Source of the DNA: Morinoia aosen
Lineage: Eukaryota > Arthropoda > Malacostraca > Amphipoda > Talitridae
Assembly: GCA_030386875.1 (NCBI GenBank)
Contig: CM059573.1
Coordinates: forward strand, 32,901,891 to 32,965,890
Direction: 5' to 3'
Length of the DNA: 64,000 nt
Part shown: piece by piece, positions 54,925-64,000 of the stretch
Layout of the letters: each line of letters starts with the position of its first letter
Numbering within the stretch: position 1 is the stretch's first letter
Translations under genes and position numbers: made by a program
Notes under the pieces: generated by a model
Database searches by the model: none
Told to the model about the DNA's origin: nothing
What the model saw: the letters and a program-made list of their open reading frames with translations, nothing else

Positions 54925-55212
54925 CCTACTCAGGTGGGAACAACTACTGTATCAATATGGGTCAACGTTCCCAGGAGGAGGATAGGAGGTCCTGATTATG
55001 GGTAAGATACGCCTTCCTTTTGATGAAATAGAATATGCATTTGTTGTGTAACGGACCGTCTTTTTCGGTTTATTGTGTTATTTTTTCTGCACATCGGACA
55101 TTCTTCTTCGACTTTTATCATGTTTTATTAACTTTTATCCTAAGTCGGCGTTCTATGCATAGGGTATCTTTATGAGGCTACTTCATTATGGAGGCTTTAA
55201 TCCATCTAATCG
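54925..55212 (+). repeat. R1 repeat copy
   Basis: Diverged R1: CTCAGGTGGGAACAACTACTGTATC (start), CCCAGGAGGAG, GGTCCTGATTATGGGTAAGATA, TGTAACGGACCGTCTTTTTCGGTTTATTG, CTTCTTCGACTTTTATCATG, and GGAGGCTTTAATC at the end. Confidence 0.6.
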
Positions 55213-57480
55213 AACATAAATGATTGTTGTTTTATCAAGTCAAAGCAATTCGTCTTTTTTACATGCGTTCGTTATTTTCAACGACTGTCCTGGGAACTGC
55301 TTAAGTTAATATTTTCAGTGCTAAACTATTATTGGTGTGAAATAAGTTTCTTGTAGCTTTTTAAAGTTGAAAAATTTCGACGCTCATTTTTTGGAGTTAC
55401 GATGATACAAGGTAATGAACAGTTCCGATCAGTTTTGAAATTCATCTTAGTTAGCCAATATTGGGTAAAACTTTTAGAAGCAAAGAATCAATGTAAATAA
55501 AACGTCCGACGCTAACTAGTATCGAGGGTTAGGGCAAGTAAATTTTACAGCGCATCTAAAAGAAATTTATTTGCTGGTCAATGACTTGAGAGCGGTTAAT
55601 TGCCGTTATTTGGTCTAGTAAGAAAGGTGGGAAATAGGGTTAAAATACGGCAAATATTACAACACAGTCAAATGTGAGTCAAGGGTTGCCAATAAAAAAT
55701 TCACTGGAAAAAGTAAATAGAATAGAATTCAAGTTCAATATCGCTTATTGATGAGATATGACGAATTTCCAGCTAGAATGGTTAACGTTAACATTATGAA
55801 GCTCTGGAGGCAATGAGTTTATAGTCAAACTACTTGAAAATGTTTTGCATTATTTTTCTTTTTCCAGCCTCATAGGGGGAAAATTGAAGGTCCTATTACG
55901 AGTGTTGTACGAAGGATAACACAACATAGGTCTGTGAAATTTACCGTAAATGAGGGGGGGAAAATCTTAGCAGAACTAATAAATTTGACCTCAGAAAAAT
56001 TTGACGCAGGTACAGCAGTACATAATTTGTTCATATGGTTGAGGTTTGAGTGGATTACGATCATCTTGGTTTTCTATTTGTTAAGGTATAGAAAACGGGT
56101 TATGCTACAATATACTTAAGTTTTCTGTTGATGACGACGTATATTTGGATACAGAATAGAATGAATAACGTAAAATTGTCCTACTTTAACAATTATTATT
56201 TCCTGAGACAAGTAGTGATTCAGGCCTATTGTCAGTGTTGCCCACTGCAATTATCCGTATGCACGTAACGAAATTGTCTATTTCCAAACAAGTGTGAAGA
56301 CAAAAAAAATCGATAAATATTTTATGTGTACACTTGTGATATGATTGGCATGTAATTCTGCACTCCCGTGCCGAGTTTGATCACAGTTCTTCTCTTTTAC
56401 TTTTGTCGACGAATGATATTATACCCGCCGCAATTAATGTCAAGTTAAAGATATATTAGGGGATCCAAACGTTTCCGAGTGACGTGCTAACGAAGCTGAA
56501 CGAAGGTTTTTGTTTTCATCTTTTTTAATTCGCCTAATACTGCCCTGGAACTTCCGATAACGCTGGTCATTAAAAGTTTCACTCAGCTTTATCGCATCGT
56601 TTCAGGAGAGTTTATCGATTGTTTGATAGCTTTGATTTTAACCTTTCAGAAAAGTTAAATTTTTACGTAGAAATTCCACGAGGTAGCCGAAAAGAAAGTT
56701 GACGCAAAAGCAAAATAAGAAAACGACCTTGAAGTCGCGCGTGAATAAAATTGATTTAGTCGCGTAGTAATGTTCCACGAATGTGTTTAGTAAATGCCAC
56801 AGTGAAGGCTTTTACCCCCCTCATCACTATTGAATAAAAAATTGTGATCATGTCTAGCAAGTTAACAGAATGGTACCGGTCAGCTTTCAAGAATTTTCCA
56901 ACCTGTAACTATGTTCCAAAATTTACTAATGTGATTCGATGACTGGGAATAAAAACAATGTTTTCACTTGGTGAACATTCTTTGAAAATACCGCTTTATG
57001 AAATTGTATTGCAACTTTCCTATGCATCCACGAAACTGCACTGCAACTTTAATCCACGACTTTTGGATACAAGCAGCATTTAGAATTGCGTTATAATACT
57101 TATACTGAAAAAAATGCTCTGATATTTTCCTGAGAACCAAACATTTAAGCTGTAACACTATCTGAGCATTAGAGACTTTAACTATCAACAAATCCCTGAG
57201 TTAAAATTAAAACCATGTTCTATAGCAAGTGATAATCTCAAACGGCAAAATAAAACAGAGTGAAAATTTTGACGTTACTTCTCTGGCCAGGAATAACGTA
57301 AAATTTTAAAATAAAACAACTGCCAGCCATGAAAGTTATCCTCGCAGTTCCAAGTTATTCCTGCAGCAGTAAAATAACTACTAATTTTGCTAAGAACGGC
57401 ATGCGCGGAAAGCTGTTGAAAATAATTCTCGGAAAACCCCTTCGTTGAAAAATGCAGTCAGCTGATATTATCCACGTCTC
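55213..57480. other. No supported gene
   Basis: 2.3 kb of anonymous A/T-rich DNA. Opposing 60-75-codon frames at 55870-56119 and 56964-57191 carry no recognisable motif. Confidence 0.5.
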
Positions 57481-57483
57481 TAC

Positions 57484-57562
57484 CGAGTGAATAATGTAGT
57501 TAAGTGAGTGAATAATGTATTATTAGTGAATGAATACGAGTGAGTGAATAATGTAGTATTAG
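57484..57562 (+). repeat. Short imperfect tandem repeat
   Basis: GAGTGAATAATGTAGT-like units repeat four to five times with irregular spacing. Confidence 0.7.
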
Positions 57563-58930
57563 TTCCAGCAAAAATAACTTGAATAAAGGAAGATCAATGA
57601 ACAAATACCTTTATTTGTTTTCATCACAAATGAACATAAATGAAAGAAAAAGAGTCCATTTCTTATGAAGCCGGGACATAAAATGTAACACAATAAATTG
57701 CGGTTATTCTGTAGCGCATAATATTTCTTAGTTACAAGTGTATACCATAATACATTGTGTTAAAACTATATGTTCATGGTTGAGCAAAAAATCGGGAAGA
57801 AACCGCAAATATATATTTCCCTGATTCAGTTACTTCAATAACGGTATGTTGGTACAAAAGTTTCGCTAAAGGTAAGTTAGTAAAAATATATAGTAACGAT
57901 TATTAGGGCATAGAGTGGCATTTAGAACAAGTTCCGCGTTACGACTGTCATTTGATTCGATTTTTACCTTCAGACCGATTTAGCGCTACGTACATAATTG
58001 TTAACGTGTTATTCGTATTTTTTTACCATCATACCCTACTCTGGTTTTCTGATATTTATGAGTTATTAAGCCGATTACGGCAGTTTGACCCATACAAGAG
58101 AGTTTGAAAACGTGGTTTGGGCATCTCTAGTAGGAGTCAATCATTATAATTGAAAATAAAAATTATCGCCTCGAAGTACTCGCGCTAAGGTAATTTCAAA
58201 TGTACTTCAGGATGCTCACAGCTTCATTACCTGCACTGTTCTCCATAACGTAGAGTAGCGAATGGTTTGAGGATGTAGTTCTGAATTATTTATGCAAATA
58301 ATTTCGACCATATTTATTTTAAGTTTTGACGAACATTTTGTTTAAGATTTCTCAATGAGAAATTAACCCATTTTGAATAACATTCCTACGATTAATACTT
58401 CTGATCGGTAATCTATGACCAGCTAGTGTTTTCTGTAATTTCTCTTTTCACCTAACCATTGTGGTACGGACAGAAGCCATCAAGAAACATTTAAAATGCT
58501 TTCGAGCAGTGTGAACTGCCAGAGTACACTGGCTTCAATATTATGTACAATGTCAGCATGGTACCTGAAAGACGGACACGCTAGACGATTGTGTGCTCCA
58601 TATTCAGTAAGATAACTGCAACAAAATATGATATAATCTGGGATACCAGAATAACACTGGTTACAAAAAAATTTTAGTTAGGGGCAAAAATGTGAATAGG
58701 TGTTTTTTACTAATTTGAATGGGCAGAATTCATATTTTTAAACAGTTTTTCTCTATCCCTTTTAGTTTTATTGCTTCCACATACCCTTTTTTCGGTATAC
58801 GGCATACATAAAACGTACTTTGTACGTTTTGTACTTTGTACTTCAGTTGCTTATTACAGATAAAGCAGCATATATGGAGAATGTTACCGGAATATAAGTG
58901 CTTGGATAACACAATCCACCCAATTCACAG
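57563..58930. other. No supported gene
   Basis: Anonymous A/T-rich DNA; contains a local ACGTACTTTGTACGTTTTGTACTTTGTAC direct repeat (58813-58842). No coding signal. Confidence 0.5.
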
Positions 58931-58939
58931 TTAGCAGAC

Positions 58940-60035
58940 AATTAAAAGTGTGTTTTTACGATAATATAATGATTTTTGCCTCCTGGATGCCACGCAAGAC
59001 CTCCAGCATAAGTCTCCCATCATGCCGGGGTTCAATTTGCCTTGGTAGTTACTCTCCATCTTTGTAATGTCTCGATGGAATCTTTCTCCATATTTATCAC
59101 TCACTGCTCCAAGGTTCGGAGGGTAAAAGCTAAGGTGGGAGTGTAGAAAGATAATTTTGAGTGACATTCGGCAGCCCAAATCATTGTAAGTGTATAATAA
59201 CTTCTCAATACAGTATTGGTAATCTGATACCCGTGTGCTACCAAGGAAGCCACTGCAGGCTGACATAAATGCTTCCCATGCTCTCAGTACCTTCAAGGTA
59301 AGAAGCTTCTCTAGGTCACAATCCTTCAGCACTTCTGGATCTGAGGCCCGACGAAGAAGCCCTCCATGAGCTTTGCAGCACTGAGAGCTGGGAACAGAGT
59401 ACACAAGTGTTTGAAGGCAGCACCATTTTTGTCCATGACCTGCACGAAATTCTTCTTCAAACCAAGCCTACTATGAAGTGGAGGGAAAGGCACCTTCTTA
59501 TCTACCAGAGGATTCTCTTGGAGACGGTGTTCATCAGGAACGAAAGTACTCCTAGACCCCAGTCTTTCTGCTTGTGGTGCTTCGATTCCGCTCGACTGTC
59601 CCAGAGACAGAGAAAGTAAAAGTACTTTGTGAAGCCCGCTTGCATACCCATAAGGAGCCCAATGACTTTTAGGTCCCACAGAAACTCCATTAGTATCAGT
59701 AGTAAAGGCAGCTTGCACAAAAAGCTCCATATGGTCTTATGTATGACTCCTTTAGATTTACAAAGTGGACAAACTGGAATGTTCGAGTAAATATATTCCC
59801 ATTGTGCAGAAGCACAGGGAACAGTCTATGAAAAAACGCCTGTCAGAAAGGTTGTGCGGCAAACTCACTAAGTTGAACAAGCCAGCTACATTGGTGCTGT
59901 AGCAAAACTTCTTTACCACGTTGAAGAATAAAGTATTGTCTTTATTCCGTGTCCTAAAACTAGTGATCATTTCATCTTCTTGGACTAGCTTCCACTGCTT
60001 GAGCTGAGAAACCAGAAGCTCTGACTGCTGTTATG
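58940..60035 (-). pseudogene. Uncharacterised arthropod-repeat protein, frameshifted
   Basis: Minus-strand frames in order: SELLVSQLKQWKLVQEDE and FRTRNKD..LFFNVVKKFCY (60020-59905), RRFFIDCS (59825), PVLLHNGNIF (59810), DLKVIGLLMGMQAGFTKYFY then FLCLWDSRAE (59675-59585), PFPPLHSRLGLKKNFV (59495-59450), FPALSAAKLMEGFFVGPQIQ (59390-59335), GCRMSLKIIFLHSHL (59180-59135), GAVSDKYGERFHRDITKME (59115-59060), and YQGKLNPGMMGDLCW (59050-59005). I recognise this order from uncharacterised proteins found many times in insect and other animal genomes, sometimes linked to repeats; no biochemical function is established. Histidine, cysteine and acidic clusters (CLWDSR, LHSHL, GERFHRDI) suggest a metal-dependent enzyme (inference). 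At least three frameshifts; no terminal repeats seen. Confidence 0.75.
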
Positions 60036-60540
60036 TCATTCCTCTCCGTTTCTGTGCAAGCATCAAACTAGACCGTCATGGTACCTATGTGTGTGTGTGT
60101 GTGTTTGTCAATTGCTGACATTCTGCACGATATTACAGAGATAATGTGATTTTTTTTCTAATATGGAATTGTAAAGCATCCATGTAAGAAAAAAATTCGT
60201 TGTGTGATCATCCATTTATACTGCAGTAATATGCTTATTATGCTTATAGTTATATGCTTATAATAATGTGATACCTATGTTTGTTTATCAATTGCCGACA
60301 ATTTGCGCCATATTTCAAAGATAATGTGATTTTTTTTTTAATATGAAACCCTTATAGGACATTAATGTTGTCTTTCTTATTCACGTCCCACAATCACTTT
60401 AATGTTTCTGACTTAGGTAGACTGCTTTGTGCCACTATTTTTAGTACGAAAATTTTATAAAATTCATCCCATAATAATAAATATTTTCTCCGTTTCCCTC
60501 GATTGGAATGCTGGTTTATACTGACTAGTTTACGCTGATA
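60036..60540. other. No supported gene; short repeats
   Basis: (GT)n near 60090-60107 and a duplicated segment: CAATTGCTGACATTCTGCACGATATTACAGAGATAATGTG-like sequence (60109-60150) recurs with changes at 60289-60328. Confidence 0.55.
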
Positions 60541-61085
60541 TTTGCGTACATGCTTACTTGTGTATATGTGTACGTGTGCACGCTATGCGTATGACACTCT
60601 ATAGAATGCGTATGTATTGTAATTGCCTCGATGCATAGAAATGCATTTGTGTATGCTTACGAGTTTGGTGTATGTATGTGCGTGGGTATGTGTGTGCATG
60701 TGTATATATTTACATCTATATGTGCACATATGTGTGTACTAGGCTGACAACTAGCATTTTACTAGAGATAATGGTCTTTTTTCTGTTCACTCTCAACTTG
60801 TAACATTACCTAACTCGTCATCTCTTTATTATCGTAAAGCATTCACGTAAAAACTAAACATTTTTTGTGTGCGATCATCCATTTATATTAAAAAAAAATG
60901 CTTACTAACTAATGACCGTTATGTTAAAATTGTTGAAAGAGAAATACAAAACCTATAATCTTCTTGGTCCTCATGCTTATGTGTACATATATGTATATGT
61001 TTGTATATATATATGTGTATATATATGTATATATATATATAAGTGTATGTATGTATATAGATGTATATTTATATATTTTTTTCAT
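60541..61085. repeat. Low-complexity GTAT/TATA-rich DNA
   Basis: Purine-pyrimidine-alternating stretches of GTATGT, TGTGTA and TATATG (60541-60745 and 60975-61080). An open frame across the second is a tyrosine/isoleucine/valine/cysteine-rich artefact. Confidence 0.8.
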
Positions 61086-61975
61086 GCTTCCTTTAAAATG
61101 ACACTTGTGAACATTGGCCGAAACAAGCGATTCATGTATTATTTCCTGGCGTCAAGAATTGCGAAGTTTTATGTCATGTACATATGAACTGTCAAAAGTG
61201 TTTTCACCCCACAATGAACATGCATCGTCCATGAAATTGTGTTATCTCTTATGAATATCATTCCATGTATTATCAAATGTAGATTACGCAAGATTAGGAG
61301 TACATTATTGCCCTCAATCATTTCTTTTCGGCTAGTGACACGAGTTTTACAATACTCGTGTGTGTGTATCATCTAAGTGTATAAATTTTTTGATATTTCA
61401 AAAACTAATGATGGTACTTGTGTACCATCTATATTGAAAATGAACTGTTTTTCTTTTTCTTTCTTCATTCTGTTTCGATAAATTTCAACCACGAGCGTGG
61501 TCATTCGGGTCTTCCTGCTTGATCCAGTGGGGATTCGTTGCCACTTGCTCCTGAAAAAAGAGAAGCGTTAGTGCTATTGGCGCATTAAAATTTGATCACC
61601 TACTGTGAGTTGTACCTGAATTAAACTTCCACTCACAGTTCCATGACTATAACATGAATACATTGAATAACCGAATAAAGTTGATAACAGAAATAATTCA
61701 GAGGAAGAATTAAGAAGGGTACGTACATTTCTGAGCACTTAATTGGATTGATTTATTTATGCAATATACAATCACGGTTTTTAGTCACTTAATTTTGTAA
61801 GTGATACGAATATTTATATTACAATATTCCCTGCTATTCACGGGGATTACGTTTCTTCCTCTTCCACGAATCCCGAAAACCCGCGAATTATTAATGCAGT
61901 TTTGAAACGCCCATGTATGATATATACACTAAAATAAGCTTCCCAAGCACATTTTGAAGACAGTCTTACTCGTGA
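61086..61975. other. No supported gene
   Basis: Anonymous A/T-rich DNA. Confidence 0.45.
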
Positions 61976-61980
61976 ATACG

Positions 61981-62015
61981 GTAATAACATAGTAATATTA
62001 TTACTACGGTATTAC
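61981..62015. repeat. Hairpin of 16-bp arms
   Basis: GTAATAACATAGTAAT (61981-61996) and ATTACTACGGTATTAC (62000-62015) are inverted repeats with two mismatches and a 3-nt loop, within a TATTAC-rich stretch. Confidence 0.65.
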
Positions 62016-62221
62016 TGTATTACTACGTTATTACACGCGAATGAAAGAGAGCTGTTTAGCCGCCTCTCGCGCATGCAGATACTGGTGACGTCACATCGTC
62101 GGCTTCCAATCACCCGAAAGAATGTACGAAAGCTCGTAACTGACATTGCTATTTTGAAAGTATTTACCAATTAGAGTGAATGTGAGCGCCTTTCTGCTAA
62201 AAATGCCTAAAAAAATCACGA

Positions 62222-62430
62222 AGTTGCCCAACTGAAAATCAAGGACGTTTCCCCGGTGAGTACGCGTCGGTTCCTAGGCGTATTTTAGTTGTATTACGCG
62301 CGGTTTAAGGGTGAAATGTCCACTTTTTCGGACACAAAACTGCACGCGAATCGCCGTTGTTCCGCCTTACCTAACGGTCGTTTATCGCCTCAGAACCAGA
62401 TTCGAATTGCGGCTGGCCGTCCATGGATTA
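62222..62430 (+). repeat. R3 GC-rich repeat, copy 3
   Basis: CCCAACTGAAAATCAAGGACG at about 62227-62247, followed by CGGTGA, GAAATGTCCAC (62313-62323), ATCGCC and GGCCGTCCATGG at the end. Same block order as the copies at 15.2 and 25.5 kb, with CpG-rich composition. Confidence 0.6.
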
Positions 62431-62447
62431 TAGGTTAAAAAATCGCT

Positions 62448-62604
62448 CCCGGTTGCACGTGCCTCGCCTCACGGGGTGTACAGTATTGCACTGGAAGCTT
62501 TGGATTTTACAATGCATTCACACTTAATGCATTGTGAATGTATTGACCCATTAAGCTCAGTACAATATTGTGCATCCAATGAGATCGATGCACGTGCAAC
62601 TGGG
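62448..62604. repeat. Nested inverted repeat
   Basis: Outer arms CCCGGTTGCACGTGC (62448-62462) and GCACGTGCAACTGGG (62590-62604) pair with one mismatch. An inner hairpin, CAATGCATTCACA with TGTGAATGTATTG (about 62510-62542), also pairs with one mismatch. It looks like a small foldback element; it abuts the R3 copy. Confidence 0.65.
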
Positions 62605-62884
62605 AGCTCAGGTACATAAGACAAAACTTTAGGAAGGACAAGAAATCCCGCTCTGTTTTTAACTTTTATCACAAAAATTAAACATTCGCCAAGTAAAAAT
62701 TCACATGAATATTTTAATTCCATAAAATCACAGCCTTCCCACCAATGGCACACCAAAATAATATAGGCATTGAACATAAAATCACAATACGTTTAAAATG
62801 CTGCATATAACAAACAAATATCAACTACATAAACATAAGGATGGGAATGAAATTTCCATGTCACAAAGTTCCCTTTCAACGCTC

Positions 62885-63010
62885 GCTTACATTATAGATT
62901 AGATTATTGGTTAGTTTAAGCCTCCCTATCCGCAACAAATGCGATCCAAAGAGAGGAAAAGGGAGGCACCATTTAGTATGGAGGCAACACGTGGACTACG
63001 CTTTGGGACA
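62885..63010 (-). repeat. R1 repeat fragment (3' end, minus)
   Basis: Minus strand: CCATACTAAATGGTGCCTCC, then TTTCCTCTCTTTGGATCGC and AGGGAGGCTTAAACTAAC, matching the R1 3' end. Confidence 0.65.
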
Positions 63011-63249
63011 TATGTGTACCACTAAGTAAATTGCTCACTTGCATACCGACATAAATGAATAGCATTTCCATAATTTCACTTCCTTTTTCAGAATTGATTT
63101 CAGCATACCAGTTAAAATGATCGTACACTTGAATTTTTGACACTTTCTATAAAGGCCAAGAGTGCTTTTGAGTAGTGCAGTCAGTTTCTAAATTCTGCTA
63201 CTCACAACTTAACCAAACCAACCGTAGCAATCGCACAAACGTAGTCAAC

Positions 63250-63545
63250 GTTTTAAAGGGAACGCGGAGGCGGAATCTGTGCGGAAAGGGTTTAAAAACA
63301 GTAAGTTGAGAAAAAAGTTCATGAAACATGATTAAAGTTGAAGAAGAAAGTAGTAGGTGCTAAAAACCAGGACATCAGTGAACCAAAAATAGGTGCTCCT
63401 CAACATAACAGAATACATTTTATTTCAGCAAAAAGAAGGCCTACCTAACTCTTAGCTAAAGCCCTCATATTTTCCTCCCTGGAAGCGCTAGTTCCCAAAG
63501 ATACAATAGTTGTATCCTTCTGCGGAGCGTCTACATTACATCGCG
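63250..63545 (-). repeat. R1 repeat copy (minus)
   Basis: Minus strand: GGATACAACTATTGTATC hairpin (about 63517-63500), GGGAACTAGCGCTTCCAGGG, GGGCTTTAGCTAAGAGTTAGG, GGTTCACTGATGTCCTGGTTTTTAGCACC and TTCTTCAACTTTAATCATGTTTCATGAAC. The 3' fragment at 62.9 kb may be the other part of the same unit, separated by about 240 bp. Confidence 0.7.
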
Positions 63546-64000
63546 TGTCCCACAAAAATGTCCGCGAGTTTTTAATTGATTATATCTCCGCTTTGACTTA
63601 ACATATTTGAAATGTCTTTTTTTCACAATGTAGTAAATTTTGTTTCCGTTTCGAATAGTCTAATTTCTTAAAAATCGTTTAATAACCACTGTACAGTGAT
63701 GGATTTACTAAAAAAGGTAGAAAAACTAATTTTTCAAACGAAAGATTTTAAAAACAACACTGGTGTTTATCATTTCTAAATACCTACCGTTGAAAATAAT
63801 TTCACAATGATATATCCTACATAACACCAAATATTTAAACCCTCTGAGAGGTTATTTACTCCCTTGTTTCATTATTTGAAGTCAACTAAAACGCAGTTCA
63901 CTAACGATCAAAGAATTTTTATCGTATTGGAATATGAAGCAACGAAAAAGTGTGAAAAAGTTCGAAGAACAATTAATGAAAAGTCCTTCAGAGAGGCACT
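63546..64000. other. No recognisable feature
   Basis: Anonymous A/T-rich DNA to the end of the window. Confidence 0.45.

Noticed and set aside
60912-61187. 91-codon open frame rich in Tyr, Ile, Val and Cys
   Set aside because: Translation of TATATG/TGTATA low-complexity DNA.

Overview
The window looks like A/T-rich intergenic or heterochromatic DNA of a metazoan, most likely an arthropod. That guess rests on the mobile-element mix (BEL/Pao, Penelope-like with GIY-YIG endonuclease, P-type, piggyBac, hAT, DD41D mariner) and on a DUF4806-like exon set with GT-AG introns. The species cannot be fixed from the sequence. There is no rRNA, operon or CRISPR. Almost everything recognisable is mobile DNA, most of it broken; only one transposase frame (DD41D mariner, 44.5-45.6 kb) is uninterrupted.

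Layout. 0.2-3.4 kb: a tRNA-like hairpin module, two tandem copies of a short dispersed repeat (called R1 here, at least ten copies in the window) and the C-terminal end of a hAT-type transposase. 3.8-8.6 kb: two Penelope-like elements (PLEs) in divergent orientation; the plus copy is split by a 1.1 kb TTAA-flanked element. 8.7-9.9 kb: a dead piggyBac transposase. 10-20 kb: mostly anonymous, with R1 copies and a second TTAA element (17.9-19.4 kb). 21.0-22.0 kb: four putative exons resembling DUF4806, the best candidate for a host gene or its relic. 22-30 kb: small repeats, a PLE relic, long hairpins around AT microsatellites and two MITE-like elements.

30.08-52.29 kb is a nest of elements. A relic DUF4817 mariner (30.1 kb) received a TTAA element. 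That element was split by a BEL/Pao retrotransposon (LTRs 30,601-31,869 and 50,490-51,727). The BEL gag was then split by an 11.4 kb P-type transposon (32,863-44,279; 22-bp perfect terminal inverted repeats, 7-8 bp target duplication), which carries another TTAA element and a hAT fragment. A DD41D mariner (about 44.4-45.7 kb) sits a little further on in the same BEL. The P transposase is spread over phase-compatible exons (THAP end, two linker exons, catalytic exon, C-terminal exon) but carries an 11-bp duplication, stops and frameshifts.

52.6-54.0 kb: another PLE with its upstream half inverted relative to its endonuclease end. 54-58.9 kb: R1 copies and anonymous DNA. 58.9-60.0 kb (minus): a frameshifted copy of an uncharacterised protein family that I associate with arthropod repeats. 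60-64 kb: simple repeats, hairpins, one copy of a GC-rich repeat (R3) and two R1 copies.

The genes do not form a pathway; the window records repeated insertion of transposons into transposons. Coordinates of repeats without clean termini are approximate. All family assignments are by eye from motifs, with no database search.
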